This document shows positions 13,621 through 26,331 of a stretch of DNA of 64,000 nucleotides, in pieces (positions within the stretch are counted from its first letter, which is position 1; every line of letters starts with the position of its first letter). The notes under the pieces were generated by a model that saw only the letters and a list, made by a program, of their open reading frames with translations, had not been told where the DNA came from and searched no databases. The stretch is from contig CM060732.1 in the NCBI GenBank assembly GCA_030704615.1, forward strand, positions 75,063,053-75,127,052, read 5' to 3'. The stretch comes from Takakia lepidozioides (Eukaryota > Streptophyta > Takakiopsida > Takakiales > Takakiaceae). The position numbers and the translations under genes are program-made.

Positions 13621-14126
13621 ATCTACTCTCACGAATGGCTGTCCCAAAGTAAAAGGTTTCTCTATTGGGCAGATGAACTGCACTCATCATCTTTCAATAT
13701 ACTTGCTCTTTGGCAAAATGCTTCAATGGATAGTCTAGAATTGCTGCACTACATGTTGTAAACATGCCAATGCCTAGATTGGAAGATTGATTAGATGGGG
13801 GTTTGCAGGACAGTCCCCACAGACATTCAAGAAGTCTGTTTCACTTCAATTTGTATTGCAATCTGTACAATGGAATTCGTTTGCTTCTGATTACACCGCC
13901 ATCAAAGCAATCTAAGGATGCAGCCAGAGCATGCACTAAGATTGCTGGAAGCCAAGCTCAGAGAAAGGACTCCGCTGTGTATGGTGTCTGCCTTACAGGT
14001 TGAAGTTGCTCCCTATGATGATTCAATCTCATATCCACTTGTTGCATGCATATAGCACCTGTATACGGGAAGGGACCGGTTATCTCCATTTCAAGAATAA
14101 TTTCATGAGGTTTCACAACAAACTGT

Positions 14127-17100
14127 TTAATCTATTTCACTTACAAGATCCCTCTTGGCAAGAGGAATGTGTTGCGAGGAGAGGTCATCATAGAGGAGGC
14201 AATGAAAGTGGTGCATTGCTTGTTCAACCCGGGGAGCATAGCGCCCCACGTCATAAGCTGGGGAGGCAAGTCCATCATGTACGTCCTGGCACAGACCTAT
14301 GTCTTCGTCCTATAGTCCCATCCATCACAACCCAACATGCCTGAGGCTTCAGAATGATTCCAGCTCACCCACAGGTCATTTATCAGCTCTCAGCACAGTT
14401 GACATGGACAAAATCAAGAGTTTGACAGTCCCCAAACACATCTATTTACACGCTCCACCCAGTCATACAAAACAAGAGGTGGATAAAACAGTGTCCAAAC
14501 AAGCTACCTTCAAGGAGTCAGTGAACAGAGACAAACTCAGATAAGAAGCCCATACCTGTACAACCTCACTATCTTGTAGACTCCTGTCAATGAAGGCTTG
14601 ATTTTGCTGCAATTTCCGGAAGGGAAAGAGTAAGATGAACATAGCCGCCAAATTCTCCCAAAATGTAAAGCTCAAGTTCCAAATGACATGCGTTAGCTGT
14701 GAACAATACTCATCTTTTTATTCATCACCTGAACGACCAGCAGACTATATCCATCGAAGCACTGACGACACAACCTGTGTGCTGCTCACATCAAAGATTA
14801 GATGGTGGATACAGAGCGTACCGACTGAGAGGGGTCAAGAAACCAGTTGAAAATCACACGGCATTGCGACGCTGTTACAGGAAGCACCAGATTGGTGTCC
14901 ATCCATGGCCCATACCTGATCCATTTTAAACCCAAAAGTTATGATCAACACATGTTGAAGGTAATGTTGGTGAGAGAAGTGCAGGAGCTGACCACCGAGA
15001 CTAACAAGAGACTAGATTGGTACCAAAAGACAGCATTACAGGATAATAGCTGACTCTTCAGGCATACTGTTAAGTGTCTTGCCGAATTAACGATGGAAAC
15101 GAACCTGTTGATCATGAAATTGGGGTACACAAATGCGTAAGTGGCCATATCGCCAACCCTTGCATTTGAATCCTTTCCATCTGTGTTTGCAGCACGACAG
15201 CTCTGGATGCTTACCCTCTCAAACAACTGGCCAACCACCATCCAGAAAACCACACTTCATTAATGTAGGACAGAAATCTTGATTTACATATACCACACAA
15301 ACAAAGGGCCACCACTTATCATATGCCTGAAAATGGATGCTCCACCAGTCTAGCTGCTGCATCCTCAAGACAGAAGACATCATCGGATGCACGTGCATTT
15401 CTTTGACTGAACACTTGCGAAATGAAGAAGACTATCAACATGAAAATATGGATTATACGCACTGTAGTAGAATAGGAATTGAGGTCCAGGCATGCAGAAA
15501 GCTTGCCATGGGCATGGGGAACATGGTAACCGCCATCCAAGTAGTTGTCACAGTACACCTGCTCCCGTCCACAGCCACCCATCAGGAACAAGGCCTCATA
15601 GACCGGTATCATGCTGCTAGCTAGGTTTTCTACTACTTCCACAAGGAAAATGGTGATAGACTTCAAAAAGGAGTTTCCATTTTGAAGGGCAATGTTCAAC
15701 CTTCGTGTGTTGTTTTCCTTTGGAACACATCCTCTCATCAATTGGTGAAGACGGAAGATATGTGTTAATGACCAACATCATCTCTTCCTCCATCTTCCCA
15801 GTATTATCAAGAAAGATAATCAAAGATGCAGGTATTTCACATGTAAGAAGACGCCCTAGACCACAGTGAAGAGAAAACAAATGGGAACCAATTTGACCTT
15901 CCAATTGCAGTTGAGGACATATTCACGCGTAGCCACATGTTGCAGTGGTGTGTTGATACCAGCAGTTGCCAAAATGGGGGCAGCTGAACCCAACCACTCC
16001 CGTTCAACAGTATCGCTTCCTTCTGTCACTTTCTTATTTTCCAAGCTGATAAGCACAAAGGGACCCCATGTTGCTACATGTATTGGAACTAGCCTATTCT
16101 CCTGTTGTGGTGTCAACCAGACAGAAAATACTTTGTCAGAGATCAGTGAAACTGCTGGGTACCCACACATGGAAGGCCAAAAGAAAGAAATTGATGACAT
16201 CCAAAGCCCAAAGAGCTTCAAAGGGACTAGTGAGTGAAAGAAACAGAGACGGAGGCAGACAGAGAGGGACACAAGGAAAGCAATCAGGAACTTTCTTTGT
16301 CCAGAAGAAGCTTGGAGAGCTTATGGTGAAATAGACTAGAGCACCGCAACCACTACCATGTCCGGGTCAAACAAACAAAAACATCACAGCTATAGAGAGA
16401 GATGAGAGAGGTTGCAGATGCACAAGTTTCTCAGAGAGGAGCATGGAAGACCCACAAGGAGGGAGGAACATATCAAGGGCCCACTTACACGTACTGAAAA
16501 ATTGCGGATGCCAGCAAGGCGGGTTGCTTTCTGGAGCCTTCCATCAAGACCATATGTCCATCCCTACACATCAATACAGTGGGTAAGTCCATGCCTTCCT
16601 TTGTAACTCTCATCAGGCTCACCTCCTCTGACTTCACAGTTCCATGGGATCAACTTTCAGCAATGTGCAGTTCACTGTAGAAGGAGCTGCGATTGACAGG
16701 TATATATCCAGTTCCCACAATAGATGTCACATTACAGCCAGAGTTACAAATTGCAACAATGATTTACCAGATTCTGGGTGAGGCAGATTGGTCCAAGGAG
16801 CATGTTTTGAAGCTACAAATTGCAGTCCTTTGAGAAGGCTGTCATTACAACTCCGCTTGTCTTTGAACCCAATGGCAGTAATAGAGATTCCCACTTGGCC
16901 ACAGATTTGACATTGTCTAAAAAAGGGCAGAGAGAGCACACATCAGGGAGAAATTAAGGGAACAGGAGGTCACATGATAAGGGCAGACAAAAGAGTGGGC
17001 AGAGCCAGAGCCAGATGCAACTGCAGCAGCATGATGACGACAGACATTGTGGAAGGCATGCAGCTGCCCCCGCTCGTCTTTACATACCACATACCTTGTT

Positions 17101-19661
17101 TTCCCCACCCTGCAATCCCTTCCTGTTAGCACCTCCTCCTTTTGATCTAATCAATGACCTCCATACTAAAGCAGTTGGAGAGAGTCACCAATGGAGATTC
17201 TTTTACATTGCTGGTTGAAAAACCTATCGCCGGATATGGTTGCAGAGAGATAAGATCCAGTGCACACTATGACCGAAAGGCTAAACATAATCGGTCAATG
17301 ACTATCTCCTCTACTACCTTCGTTCTATGGTTCTTTGTTGTTGTACTTGTGTCCCTTGGGCCTCTGGCTTCCTGTGGACACAATAAGTCTCTTTCTTTCT
17401 TCTGTCTTTCCAAGTCTTTCCAAGGCCAGGTTCACTGCTGTCCAACTTTATTTGCTGCAAGGGGAGGTAGTAAAGATCTATGTTGCTCAGAGTGATTAAA
17501 CCAACTTGGCAGCTTCCTCCAGAATTGCTATGTTAAGGTGAGATTGGAACTTGGAGTGCCCAAGAGGAATCATCTATGTACTTACAGATTAACAACTCAA
17601 TACAGACATTGAAATGAAACCAAATCGATGTTGCACCAGTCCAACTTCAAACCTTAACCATTCCAACATAGAGAGTGCAATCTTAATGTTGTGCTGTCCA
17701 ATTACAAAGTCTCAGACCATCAACTTCATCATGTATGACAGTCACAAGCTGGCACCACTCCCCACTGACTCCATCAGCTCCCAACGATGGGTGTAGATCA
17801 CCTTTGTACCTAGTTTCAGTCACTTTTTGGGATTAACCAAACCCTGCCATGATGTTGGCTAGCACTCAACAGGCAAAGAAGAATTGCTTTGAGAAGTCAG
17901 GGTGTGATTTTGGGTTTTGTCCTTGTACATGCAACCGGGGGGGGGGGGGTGCGTTGGTGAGGTGGTGGCAAACCCTCCCGCGGACTTTACTCTGAATTAT
18001 TAAATTTGTGTCTCTCTATTGTGAGCTTTTTATAGGCCCCGCCTCTTGGTTGTTTCCTGCTTTCTCTTGTCCCATAAGCTCTTTGAGCTTTCTGCGGACA
18101 CAAAGTGTCATATTCTGAGACAGCCAATTGATTACAGAGGTGTTCCCTAGGAGGATCAGAAATGCTTGGCAGCATCTCTGCATGAGGTGTTACAGCTTAG
18201 ACAATTCCTTGATGAATAGTTTTTTTTGGGCTGCTTCTTGAGGGCCCCACTTTCTTTCTTATATCCTGCTTCTCTTGTCCAATAAGCTCTTTGAGCTTTC
18301 CACGGGCATTATAAGGTCTTTCTTTCGTTCTTTCCTCCCTGAGAAACACCAGCAAAGCATCTGTTGGCTGAGTCCTTGCCACTGTTATGGTAACCTGGAC
18401 ACCGAGTACTGTAGAATTGTGTAGCACTGCTAGAGACATCATACAAGTTACTTTATTACTAAATAAAATGCCTGAGCTCTAAAGGGGGGAGTCCAGTAAT
18501 TCATGCGAGTGATGTGCTGGAGGAAAGGAGAAGAGCTGACCTGCCAGTGAAGAAATCCCCTGCCTTCTCCACTTGATTGGCATGGCCTGGTTTCCCCACA
18601 CCCATGCACAATCTCAGTCTTAGCCTGAAGTCGTGAAGGAACATCCGAACATAGAACTTGCGAAGAGCTCTCAAGTTTTGTAGTGAGTATTTGAGCCGCT
18701 TGGGCATCGGTGTCAGTCAGCTGTCGGACTAGATAATGTTAAGTACAAGACCCTAAGCAAGTCATTCACCAGTCAAAGACCCAGAACCACAACCTCGAGA
18801 TATACATTTGCGCTTTTACTGTGAAGAGTACCCGTCCAGCAGATGCCCTGCTACATATGGTATAATTCAAAGATCAGAAACTTGAGGGCTCCAAACTCCA
18901 CTACTAAAGCACATTTCGTAGTCCCTGTAATTGAGACAACATGTGCTCATCTGTTAGGGTTACATCAGGGTCAAGCAACCTGGGTCCCTATATGGAGGAA
19001 GGAGTGATTTTTGCTGCATAATCTCCTAAGTGGATGACTGCTGGAAAATTGGGCGGCCAGGTCATGGAAATCTGCTCAAGAAACAGGAAAAGAAGTGTGG
19101 GTGTTGTATGTGTGTGTGATTCTGGTTGTTAGTTTAATTGAGAGGGCTGGACTCTTCATCGAACTAGAGAACATATGAGAGGGACATACCAACAGCCTGC
19201 CACCCTCGGCCAAACACATTCTCGATCTCGTACTCCGCGAACAAGGAACTCGTGTACCAAGCACTGGGCGGGGTGACGGCCTCTTCTATTGGTATGGCTC
19301 TTCCAAATGCCTTTAAAGTCTCTCGGAATTTTTGCTCTTTTTCGCCCCACGCGGCTTGTAAATCGTCCTTTCCATCATGTTCTGATCTTGTTTCAGTGTT
19401 TAGACCTTCATTAGAGTCTACTGTAGCTTTGCTTGTGGCTTGAGACAGTTCCTTTCTCTGGTCTCGATAACGTACCGGCACCGATAAGATAGTCCTATGC
19501 AAGATTGTGGGAGACCCATTTCTAGAATTCAGAGCACTACCCTGTGCACCTGCATATTGTGGCATTAAGATGGGTTTTTGAAGAGAGCAGTGCTGGCCAT
19601 ATTTCTTCTCAAGCAAGAAAGCGATGCAGGCTCTGCGGTTCCGTACAATCTGTGTCAACAT
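14127..19661 (-). CDS. CMO: Choline monooxygenase, chloroplastic (Rieske-type), ten exons, 492 aa
   Basis: CMO is a stromal, ferredoxin-dependent Rieske oxygenase that oxidises choline to betaine aldehyde, the first step to glycine betaine. The exons are 19190-19661, 18541-18586, 16974-17109, 16489-16563, 15898-16101, 15463-15558, 15105-15226, 14822-14915, 14556-14606 and 14127-14309. All have GT-AG borders in agreeing phases, 1479 nt in total. The Rieske [2Fe-2S] ligands are C196-R-H198 and C215-P-Y-H218, followed by GWTYGLDG. The mononuclear iron region reads DNYLDGGYHVPHAH at 315-328, with His323 and His328. YAFVYPNFMINR, YGPWMDTN and HHFHCLL near the C-terminus also match CMO. The N-terminus is about 50 residues longer than seed-plant CMO; the ATG at residue 33 is an alternative start. 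A potential GTAAGT donor lies just before the stop, so a further exon is possible. Confidence 0.95.
17937..17949. repeat. Homopolymer run of 13 G in a CMO intron
   Basis: This is an uninterrupted G tract in the 1.4-kb intron between exons 18541-18586 and 16974-17109. The same intron holds two related segments near 18050-18110 and 18265-18320, both with cataagctctttgagcttt-like text. The intron appears to be built partly of repeats. Confidence 0.8.
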
Positions 19662-21699
19662 TCTTCCTTGTTCCTCTTCCCTATCCCGCAGTTGAAATAC
19701 TCCAAGCTACTTGTGATTTTCTTCGGCAATCCTCGGAAGCCATCCATCCCCAAGTAGATGAAGCTACTGCAGATGATGAAAAATGGGTCGCATCTGCTCA
19801 AGCTACCAACGGTCGTTGGAGTGGAGGATGCTTGGCGGTAGAAGTTGTCAGAGAGTGGGCATGGCGCTCTGACATTCCATCTCTGTCAGGAAGACAGAAA
19901 AGAAGAGGAAGAGCTTCGCAGCAGACTGCCATGTGCTTCATCACTGCCATGTGTTTGAAGGATGTACAAATGGCCAGCGTGCTACATAGTCCCTGCACTC
20001 ACTCATCAGTGAACTCAATCGCCGCCAGCTTTTATACTTTTGTCCCTCACTGTACCCCTCTGCAGATGCTGTACAGTCGTCTGCTGCTAACTTTGGATGC
20101 TTTTGGTCCTTGGAATTGAAAAAGTCGAGAACAGGATTGCTTTCTCTTCAAGTGTGACTTGTCAGGGCCCGTTTTCCCAGCTTGCACGGAAGCCCCTACC
20201 TACCTACCCAAACCTTGTCAGCAGGCAGCCTCCCCCATCGGCAGCTGGCTGGAATTCCAGCGTGGGGCTCTTTAGAGTCGCTGGATCTCAACCCACTTTA
20301 TTGCGATGCCTTTTGCTAACGGTTTAGCTTGATCTGCCGCTGCCCAAGGCCACCCTCACTTTACGGACTTAGTACAAAGAAGGACTGATGACACACATTG
20401 GTGTAGATCAGGTTGAACAACGGGGGTGCACAAACCAAAGCTTGGATATCCTTTGCTGCCTACTCTTGTCATCTACCTGTCTTTTGCTTGTCATAATACA
20501 GCAGATTGTTTACTCAAACAAAGATATGATTTTAGAGGAGTCGTCACTCGTGTGATTCCTTATTCTGCCCTGTCAATCTCACATCACTCTTATCGAAAAC
20601 CTCCGGCGTTTTTGGATTCTGGACCTCAGCTGGAGTCCTGGCGTCCTTTTGGCGGCCATGGCTCACAAGCTGAGGTGTTCCATGGAAGGGCCGGGCCCTC
20701 TTCCTGGCACGGACAAACCCTCGAGTTATTCGAGGAAGACATGACAATCAGGACGAATAATGGCAGCTTGAAGGTTTCAAATCCCAATCATCAACGGTAG
20801 GTAGAGTCTTTCTGAGGTTGAAGGCTGACTTCTGCATGTGTGGCCCACCAAGGTACGAAAATGCTTGTAACACTCCTGTGCAGTCCTTTAAACATTGGCA
20901 GCTTCAATGTATGAGGATGATTACACGTCCGTATTGCTGGACCTTGCGGACCGCGGTAGTGAGAACTTCGGATAATATAATAACTAATGACATAGAATGC
21001 ACTGTACTAACAATTGCCACAAGCGGTCGTCATTCTCGACCATTGACAATGTTTAGGCCAAGAAGTTTAGAGGAGTCTGAGAAGTATTCGGCATATGGGT
21101 CCCTCTCTTGAATGGAACTGCTTGAATGCTCACCAAGAAGGCCTTGGATTCCTACCCCGGGCTACATGCAAAAGCACGAATTGGGCAGGAGTAGGGAAGA
21201 GAATTAAGAAGGCCTTTGGGAAACTAGGGGCGCATTCCCTCCAGTGCGGATAGAAACAGTAATTTCTTCAGATCACATCACCCTTACTCTATGATGTCAT
21301 ATGTAAACATAATCAAAGCCAGCATTCACAGAGCTCAATCGACTATCGTACATGTTCTTCTAAGATTGCTGGAACCATTGGATAAATTCCCAAACTGTGA
21401 AATGAGGTGAAGGAAGCTACAGCTGCTTCCAAGTAATGGAAGAGCACAACTCAGATCTTTATTTGGAACCCGCAGTAGAACTTCAGGGGCAGTGCTCTGC
21501 CATGTCGGACTACTCAACCTGTTACAGCTCCTGGTGAATCATCCATGGTGTACTTACATAATTGTACACATTAACATTGGAGAAGACATGATCAGAATCA
21601 ACTTTTAAAACTGAATGCTAAAGGGAGGCAGCAATTTTACAAGACGCTGGTGGCTTCCTAGTGCAGGTGATAGAATTGTGGAATACAGTGGAACCACTA
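19662..21699. other. Intergenic region upstream of CMO; no gene recognised
   Basis: The part next to 19662 should contain the CMO promoter. Open frames at 19544-20119 and 20426-20800 (+) have no recognisable domain, and no splice partners were found. The 19544 frame overlaps CMO exon 1 in antisense. The right end should hold the 3' UTR of the IQD-like gene. Confidence 0.5.
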
Positions 21700-23640
21700 T
21701 CAAGGGCGCCAGAAAGGGCGTCGTAGTGAAGCAGCAGTAGTGCCGATGGAGTCATCGTCACATAGTTCAACAGAGACTTGGGCCTGGCACAGAGCTGACG
21801 CCTTATTGGAGTTGGAAGTGGAGAGCTTGCGCTGCTGGCCGCAAGCCAGGCCGCCATAACTTGGAGGGCCTGCAAAATGTGAGGTTAACTTGTACCTGGA
21901 TATTGCTTGCACCGGTCCAGCACAGCTTCCCACGCTCTCCTGATCATCTTTCACTGACCCGGCTCCACAGAAGGTTAAACGCCTTGCACTGAATATGCGT
22001 GCATAATTGAAGGAGGCTACACTCGCTGGGGACATGCAGCTTTCGGCTGTGGTAGACTCATCGTCCCTTTGTATCTGTGCCCTGCCATTTGCATTCCGAG
22101 GACGGATCATATCACTGGCTGGAAAAATGCTGGGGCCAGGCACATTAGAGGTCTTTCCAACTTGTTGAGGATCTGGGATTACTGACTTTTGAAGTGGCGA
22201 GGGCCCATGGCTGGGCTGGAGGAGTCCTGCTGCATGTTGTTGCCGCAAAGATAGAGGCCATCGATCAGAGTTTTGCCACCCCAAATCGATGTCGCAGCTA
22301 GCAATCTCTGTCGTGCACATGCCCACAGTGCTCTTCACAGACAGGCTTTCGGATTGGAGATCTTTAGGATCCGAGTCGTTGTCAAAAATCCGATTGTCAC
22401 GAGGACCGTGAGCTCCCATCCGAGCAGCGCGCTCGAGCCAGCTCCAAACCCAACCTGGTTTGTCAGGCACCTTGTCATCAGCGTTGAAGTGAAGGCTCTT
22501 TTGCGACTTTGATCCAGTTTTCCAGCGCTGTAGGGAAAGCGCATACTGCAAAGCCCTCTCTCTTTTCATGGCCGCTTCCTGTTTTTTTCTGAGAAGAGCC
22601 TGACAATCTTGTGCTGTGCGCATGCTGGCATTCCAGCCCTTGCTCGCTGTAGGGACCGGTGGCGGCTTTCTTCGGCGTTGCGTTTCTGCTCGGGACATTT
22701 CCGTACCTGCAGGTTGAGCTCGGGCCAACAGTTCCTTAGGCAGCCTTCTCATGGGACAACCTTGCAAAAAAGCTGCCATGGTGCGGCGAGCTCGATAACC
22801 CCGAAAGAAAGTTTGGATCTTGATGGCTGCCCAGGTTTCGTCCCTGCCTGTCCCTCTAGCAGCAGCTGCAGTCTCCTTGTCACAATGCAGAGTGGGAGAT
22901 TGACATGACCGTATAGCAGCTGCTGGCTCCACTTGTTGGATCTCATATTCCGCCCCCCGTCTTTGTTCAACTTCTCTAGACCCTCGGGATCCCCTTCTGT
23001 CCAGTAACTTTGTTGGCATCAATGGCCCGCTATGCCCCAGCCGTTTAGAATCTGCCACAACATTGCTTGCTGGAGAACCGACAGCCCTGCCAGATTGAAG
23101 GTAAGGCAGGGGTCCCGAGACGTGTTTTGTACGTAGAGGACTCTTCAACGACGGACCAGTTGGTGTAGTCCCAGTTCCCTTGGCACACGCCAGGCTTGGG
23201 AGGGGTCCTGATCTGTAGACTTGTTTGAACCTGGAAGGATCGTTTGGCGAGGCGTTTGCTGCTGTGGCCCCAGCAGCCCTGGTAGATGCAAGATGTGGCA
23301 GAGGTCCTGATTTCACACGCTGTAAATATCTAGACGGAATCTTGGGCGAGACCGCGGTGGTAAGAGGGAGCAATGCATCGAGTGGCTTGATGGAGGGCCT
23401 CCGCTCTTCCTCCCTTACACTAACATGCAGCGCGGGCTCATTAGTGAGCTTACCATTGCTGACCAACATGGGCTCAGGGGCTACGTATTCCACCACAGCA
23501 GCCTCTGAGCCTTCACTGCTGCCTTCAGAAACGTCCCTGGCATCATCCCCCTCGTTGTCGTCCACAGGCAGTCTCCCATATGTGCAGCATCCCTGCAGCT
23601 GCTTCTTCACGACCGTCACGGCCCACTTGGCCTTTCTCAT
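21700..23640 (-). CDS. IQD-family-like protein (IQ67-domain type) with a reduced calmodulin-binding region, 646 aa
   Basis: IQD proteins are plant calmodulin-binding scaffolds on microtubules, plasma membrane or nucleus. The family is seen in a basic N-terminus (MRKAKWAVTVVKKQL), an IQ motif AAIKIQTFFRGYRARR at 271-286, and the downstream signature KGWNASMRTAQDCQALLRKK at 334-353. That continues into QEAAMKRERALQYALSLQRW and DKPGWVWSWLER (393-404). The usual second and third IQ repeats of the 67-residue domain are missing: after the first IQ motif comes LQGCPMRRLPKEL, unlike the family. Residues 99-207 hold four imperfect repeats of about 33 residues, each with SGPL(P). The reading frame is unbroken. 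A tttgcag before GPPSY near the C-terminus could be an unused acceptor. The ATG at 23640 begins the typical basic N-terminus. Confidence 0.8.
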   Translation of the reverse strand: MRKAKWAVTVVKKQLQGCCTYGRLPVDDNEGDDARDVSEGSSEGSEAAVVEYVAPEPMLVSNGKLTNEPALHVSVREEERRPSIKPLDALLPLTTAVSPKIPSRYLQRVKSGPLPHLASTRAAGATAANASPNDPSRFKQVYRSGPLPSLACAKGTGTTPTGPSLKSPLRTKHVSGPLPYLQSGRAVGSPASNVVADSKRLGHSGPLMPTKLLDRRGSRGSREVEQRRGAEYEIQQVEPAAAIRSCQSPTLHCDKETAAAARGTGRDETWAAIKIQTFFRGYRARRTMAAFLQGCPMRRLPKELLARAQPAGTEMSRAETQRRRKPPPVPTASKGWNASMRTAQDCQALLRKKQEAAMKRERALQYALSLQRWKTGSKSQKSLHFNADDKVPDKPGWVWSWLERAARMGAHGPRDNRIFDNDSDPKDLQSESLSVKSTVGMCTTEIASCDIDLGWQNSDRWPLSLRQQHAAGLLQPSHGPSPLQKSVIPDPQQVGKTSNVPGPSIFPASDMIRPRNANGRAQIQRDDESTTAESCMSPASVASFNYARIFSARRLTFCGAGSVKDDQESVGSCAGPVQAISRYKLTSHFAGPPSYGGLACGQQRKLSTSNSNKASALCQAQVSVELCDDDSIGTTAASLRRPFWRP

Positions 23641-23876
23641 GGCTGCGAGCTACCTTCTCCACCTGTTCGATATTGCAGGCCCAGTCACTACCGCTCGGAG
23701 GGAGGAAGTGAGTGGGCACATATCCATGATGCTTCAAAGTAGAACTTCAGCGATAAGCAAGGGAGTGGAATCTCCTTACAATCTCCACTGATGAGAAGCT
23801 GCAGGCCGGACACAATGCAGTACACAGCAGCCGAACAAAGCTACAAAATGTGGGCTTTCCAACTTAGCAAAAACAC

Positions 23877-23908
<32 letters not shown>
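23877..23908. repeat. GA/CT microsatellite upstream of the IQD-like gene
   Basis: A (GA)n run of 32 bp with one A interruption lies 240 bp 5' of the ATG. On the gene strand it is a CT run, common in plant 5' leaders. The 23641-24300 stretch is purine-rich and probably holds leader and promoter. ggatggatggatgga at about 24310 is another simple repeat. Confidence 0.85.
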
Positions 23909-24383
23909 TCAAACAGATGGACAGATAGATTAGAAGAACTTGTGAGAATATGGGAATGCAGCCCAGCAGCTGCAGCAATTGAGTTCGACAGTCAGATAAA
24001 ATGACAGAGCTACTGAGGAATCAGAGAGCGAATGCGAGCACAGCAGTGCAGCAAAGAAGAGCAGAAGGAGGAGCTGTAGAGCAGGCAAAGCAGAGCAGAG
24101 GTGTGCAGATCAGTGTGCAGTTGTGGAGAGAGAAAGAGACGAGAGGGGCAGCAGCGACAGACAGACACACACTTCCCACCCGCCTCTGATTGACGCCAAG
24201 GCTGCCCCTCCAGCCTGCCGGTCTCTCACCGACACGCGCCGGTTCGTCGCCAGTTCTCATTCTCATTCTCTGACACCCCCTTTGTATTACATTCAACGGT
24301 TCCAGACGAGATGGATGGATGGATGGATGAAATCCCTAACGAATGGAATATCCATGAATATGTTCGTTACAAGCCTTACTTAG

Positions 24384-25380
24384 AGAAAACAATAGGAATA
24401 ATAAGGTAGGAATTTAAGGCAGATCTCTGACTCACAGCAGGGTGTGCCGGTTTCTGGCATGTCAAATCTTCCCCACCTATTGTGTGTTTTTTTACCAACG
24501 GGGATGAGAGGACAGTGGGCCTGTAAATTTTATTAAGAAGTGGAAGGTACAATGGTGGAAAAAATAACCACCGTGACGAAGGCATAACGCGGGGGGATCA
24601 CCCTATCCACGAGGGAGTGGGGGAGAAAAGGGGGACAAGAGTGACACCAAGCGGAGCAGAGTAATAACAATTGACACCGAAGGGACTATCACTCGAACGA
24701 GTGGTGTCACGAAATTTGACCGAGTCCAATTTTGACAAAGTATAAAGTGTACTAAGATGAAGTCACATAGACACTGAGGTGACATGAACAGGGGTGACAT
24801 GATTATCCATCAAGAATCAAAACCTATACCTCATTATGTTCAAGGATAAATGATTTACCCTTTCTATACCCCCCAGGTAAATAAACGATATATTGGAGGA
24901 TATATAGTTATTTTGTTTGTTACATATGCTCAAGTCAAAAATATATAACTAATTAGTAATCAATTTTTGGTCAATTTTTTGGTTTAGTATGAGGCTGATT
25001 GTATCATATCTTATGAATAATATGAGGAATGATCATGAGCGTGTTTTTCTTCACACCAAAGATAACAATCAAACAAAGCCAAATAAGACCTTGTACGAGT
25101 GCTTCATCCACGAAACTAGTGCCTCCGAGATCCAGGTTGAGCTCATAACATTGGAAGATGCCCGTGGGCCGTGCACTCTAAGCAAAGTGTCTCTTGAGAC
25201 AAACCCAAAGCTTCATAGAGACGAACCCTTATATGGTATGGTACGTAGGACAATGGTATGCCCCAATGTTGTACCGGTATATATGGTCAGACATGAGTAT
25301 TCAGTAAGGGTATGAGTAATGGTACGAAGAACCATACCACCCCATTGATATGAAAGAGAGATATATACATATGTATATAT
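24384..25380. other. Non-genic, repeat-like sequence
   Basis: This is AT-rich, with a short G-rich stretch at 24590-24640. The part from about 25230 has ggtatg/ataccat words like those inside the hAT element at 27664-28802, and recurs at 25860-25930. It may be a decayed relative, but I could not define ends. Confidence 0.4.
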
Positions 25381-25384
25381 AGAT

Positions 25385-25500
25385 GTAGATGCCTCCTTGC
25401 CTTCCAGCTGAAAGGTGGACACCTTCATGACACACCAGACCTTGGTTTGAACCCACAACCACATCCAACGTGGTATGTGCCATTACCACTGGGCTACACG
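25385..25500 (-). mobile_element. tRNA-derived SINE-like element, copy 1
   Basis: Read on the - strand it has an A-box-like tagcccagtggtaatggcac and a B-box-like gtgggttcaaacc at tRNA-like spacing. The tail reads ggtgtccacctttc. The copy near 43940-44140 (+) shares gtgggttcaaacc and ggtgtccacctt. Internal polymerase III promoter boxes plus a shared body are what a SINE family shows. The 3' end is not defined. Confidence 0.6.
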
Positions 25501-25934
25501 ATGGTTGTCATTAAGAACATTATACCCAGGTGCATAACCTACTGGGGTGGATATTGAGTTAATGTTTTGCTCGTCGATACCAGACCAGCCTGGGTTGTCG
25601 CCGCTGTCATACTGCCTGCGATACCATTATTGAGGGTTGCAAGCGGCGATGGAGCTCACTACAAGTATTTGGGTTTCAAACTGGGTGTAAATGACCAAGA
25701 AATTGGCAATGGTTTACTAAGTTCAGGATGGCCAGCTTGGGTATGACTAAAATGACATAAAGAAACTGAAGAAAGCTTCCAACATGATGAACAGCTACTG
25801 CGTGTTGAATGTATTGCTTCAAAGAAGTATCATACCAATATTCATATACCCCCATTATGAATATCAAAAAATTCAATACCCATACCATACTCATATACTA
25901 TCTATTTTACAAGTCCATACGAACATACCACACC

Positions 25935-26125
25935 TGTCAAGGTAGTAGGATTTGACCCAGAATCAAATGGGTGGCACTCGTGCACTAACCCAACTGAGCT
26001 ACGGAATCTAGATCCAAATTATTGAAAACAAATGCATGGAGTTCATGTAAGCCCTAACCAACTTAGCTACAGAATCTAGATCCAAATTATTGAAAACAAA
26101 TGCATGGAATTCATGTAAGCCCTGC
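25935..26125 (-). repeat. tRNA-like relic followed by a 67-bp tandem duplication
   Basis: On the - strand, 25938-26005 reads like a decayed tRNA: ccgtagctcagttgg (A box) and gggtcaaatcc (B box). The adjoining stretch ctac(g/a)gaatctagatcc to catg(g)a(g/a)ttcatgtaagccct is present twice, starting near 25998 and 26065. Stem pairing is too poor for a working tRNA. Confidence 0.55.
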
Positions 26126-26331
26126 CCTATAGTAATGAATAGGTAATAAAAATCTGGAATGTCACATAATGTCTATTAATAAATATCACGGTAACGGGAT
26201 TTAAGCCCTGAATCACCATATGGACAAAAAATTCTAGTGACACCTCTCGATCTAATTCGGAGCTTAATTGCAAGTATCGGTGCTAAGCATCAAAACCCTT
26301 TGCGTAGTGAGCCACATAAAAAAAAACTTGT

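Noticed and set aside
14000-14344. 114-codon + frame, and a second + frame reading GKRNVLRGEVIIEEAMK
   Set aside because: Both overlap the last CMO exon in antisense. The - strand carries the conserved HHFHCLL and RYAP text, so the + frames are shadows.
19544-20119. 191-codon + frame
   Set aside because: Its 5' part is antisense to CMO exon 1 and no domain is visible.
25935-26010. Functional tRNA gene on the - strand
   Set aside because: A and B boxes are present but acceptor and anticodon stems do not pair. It is better read as a tRNA-derived relic.
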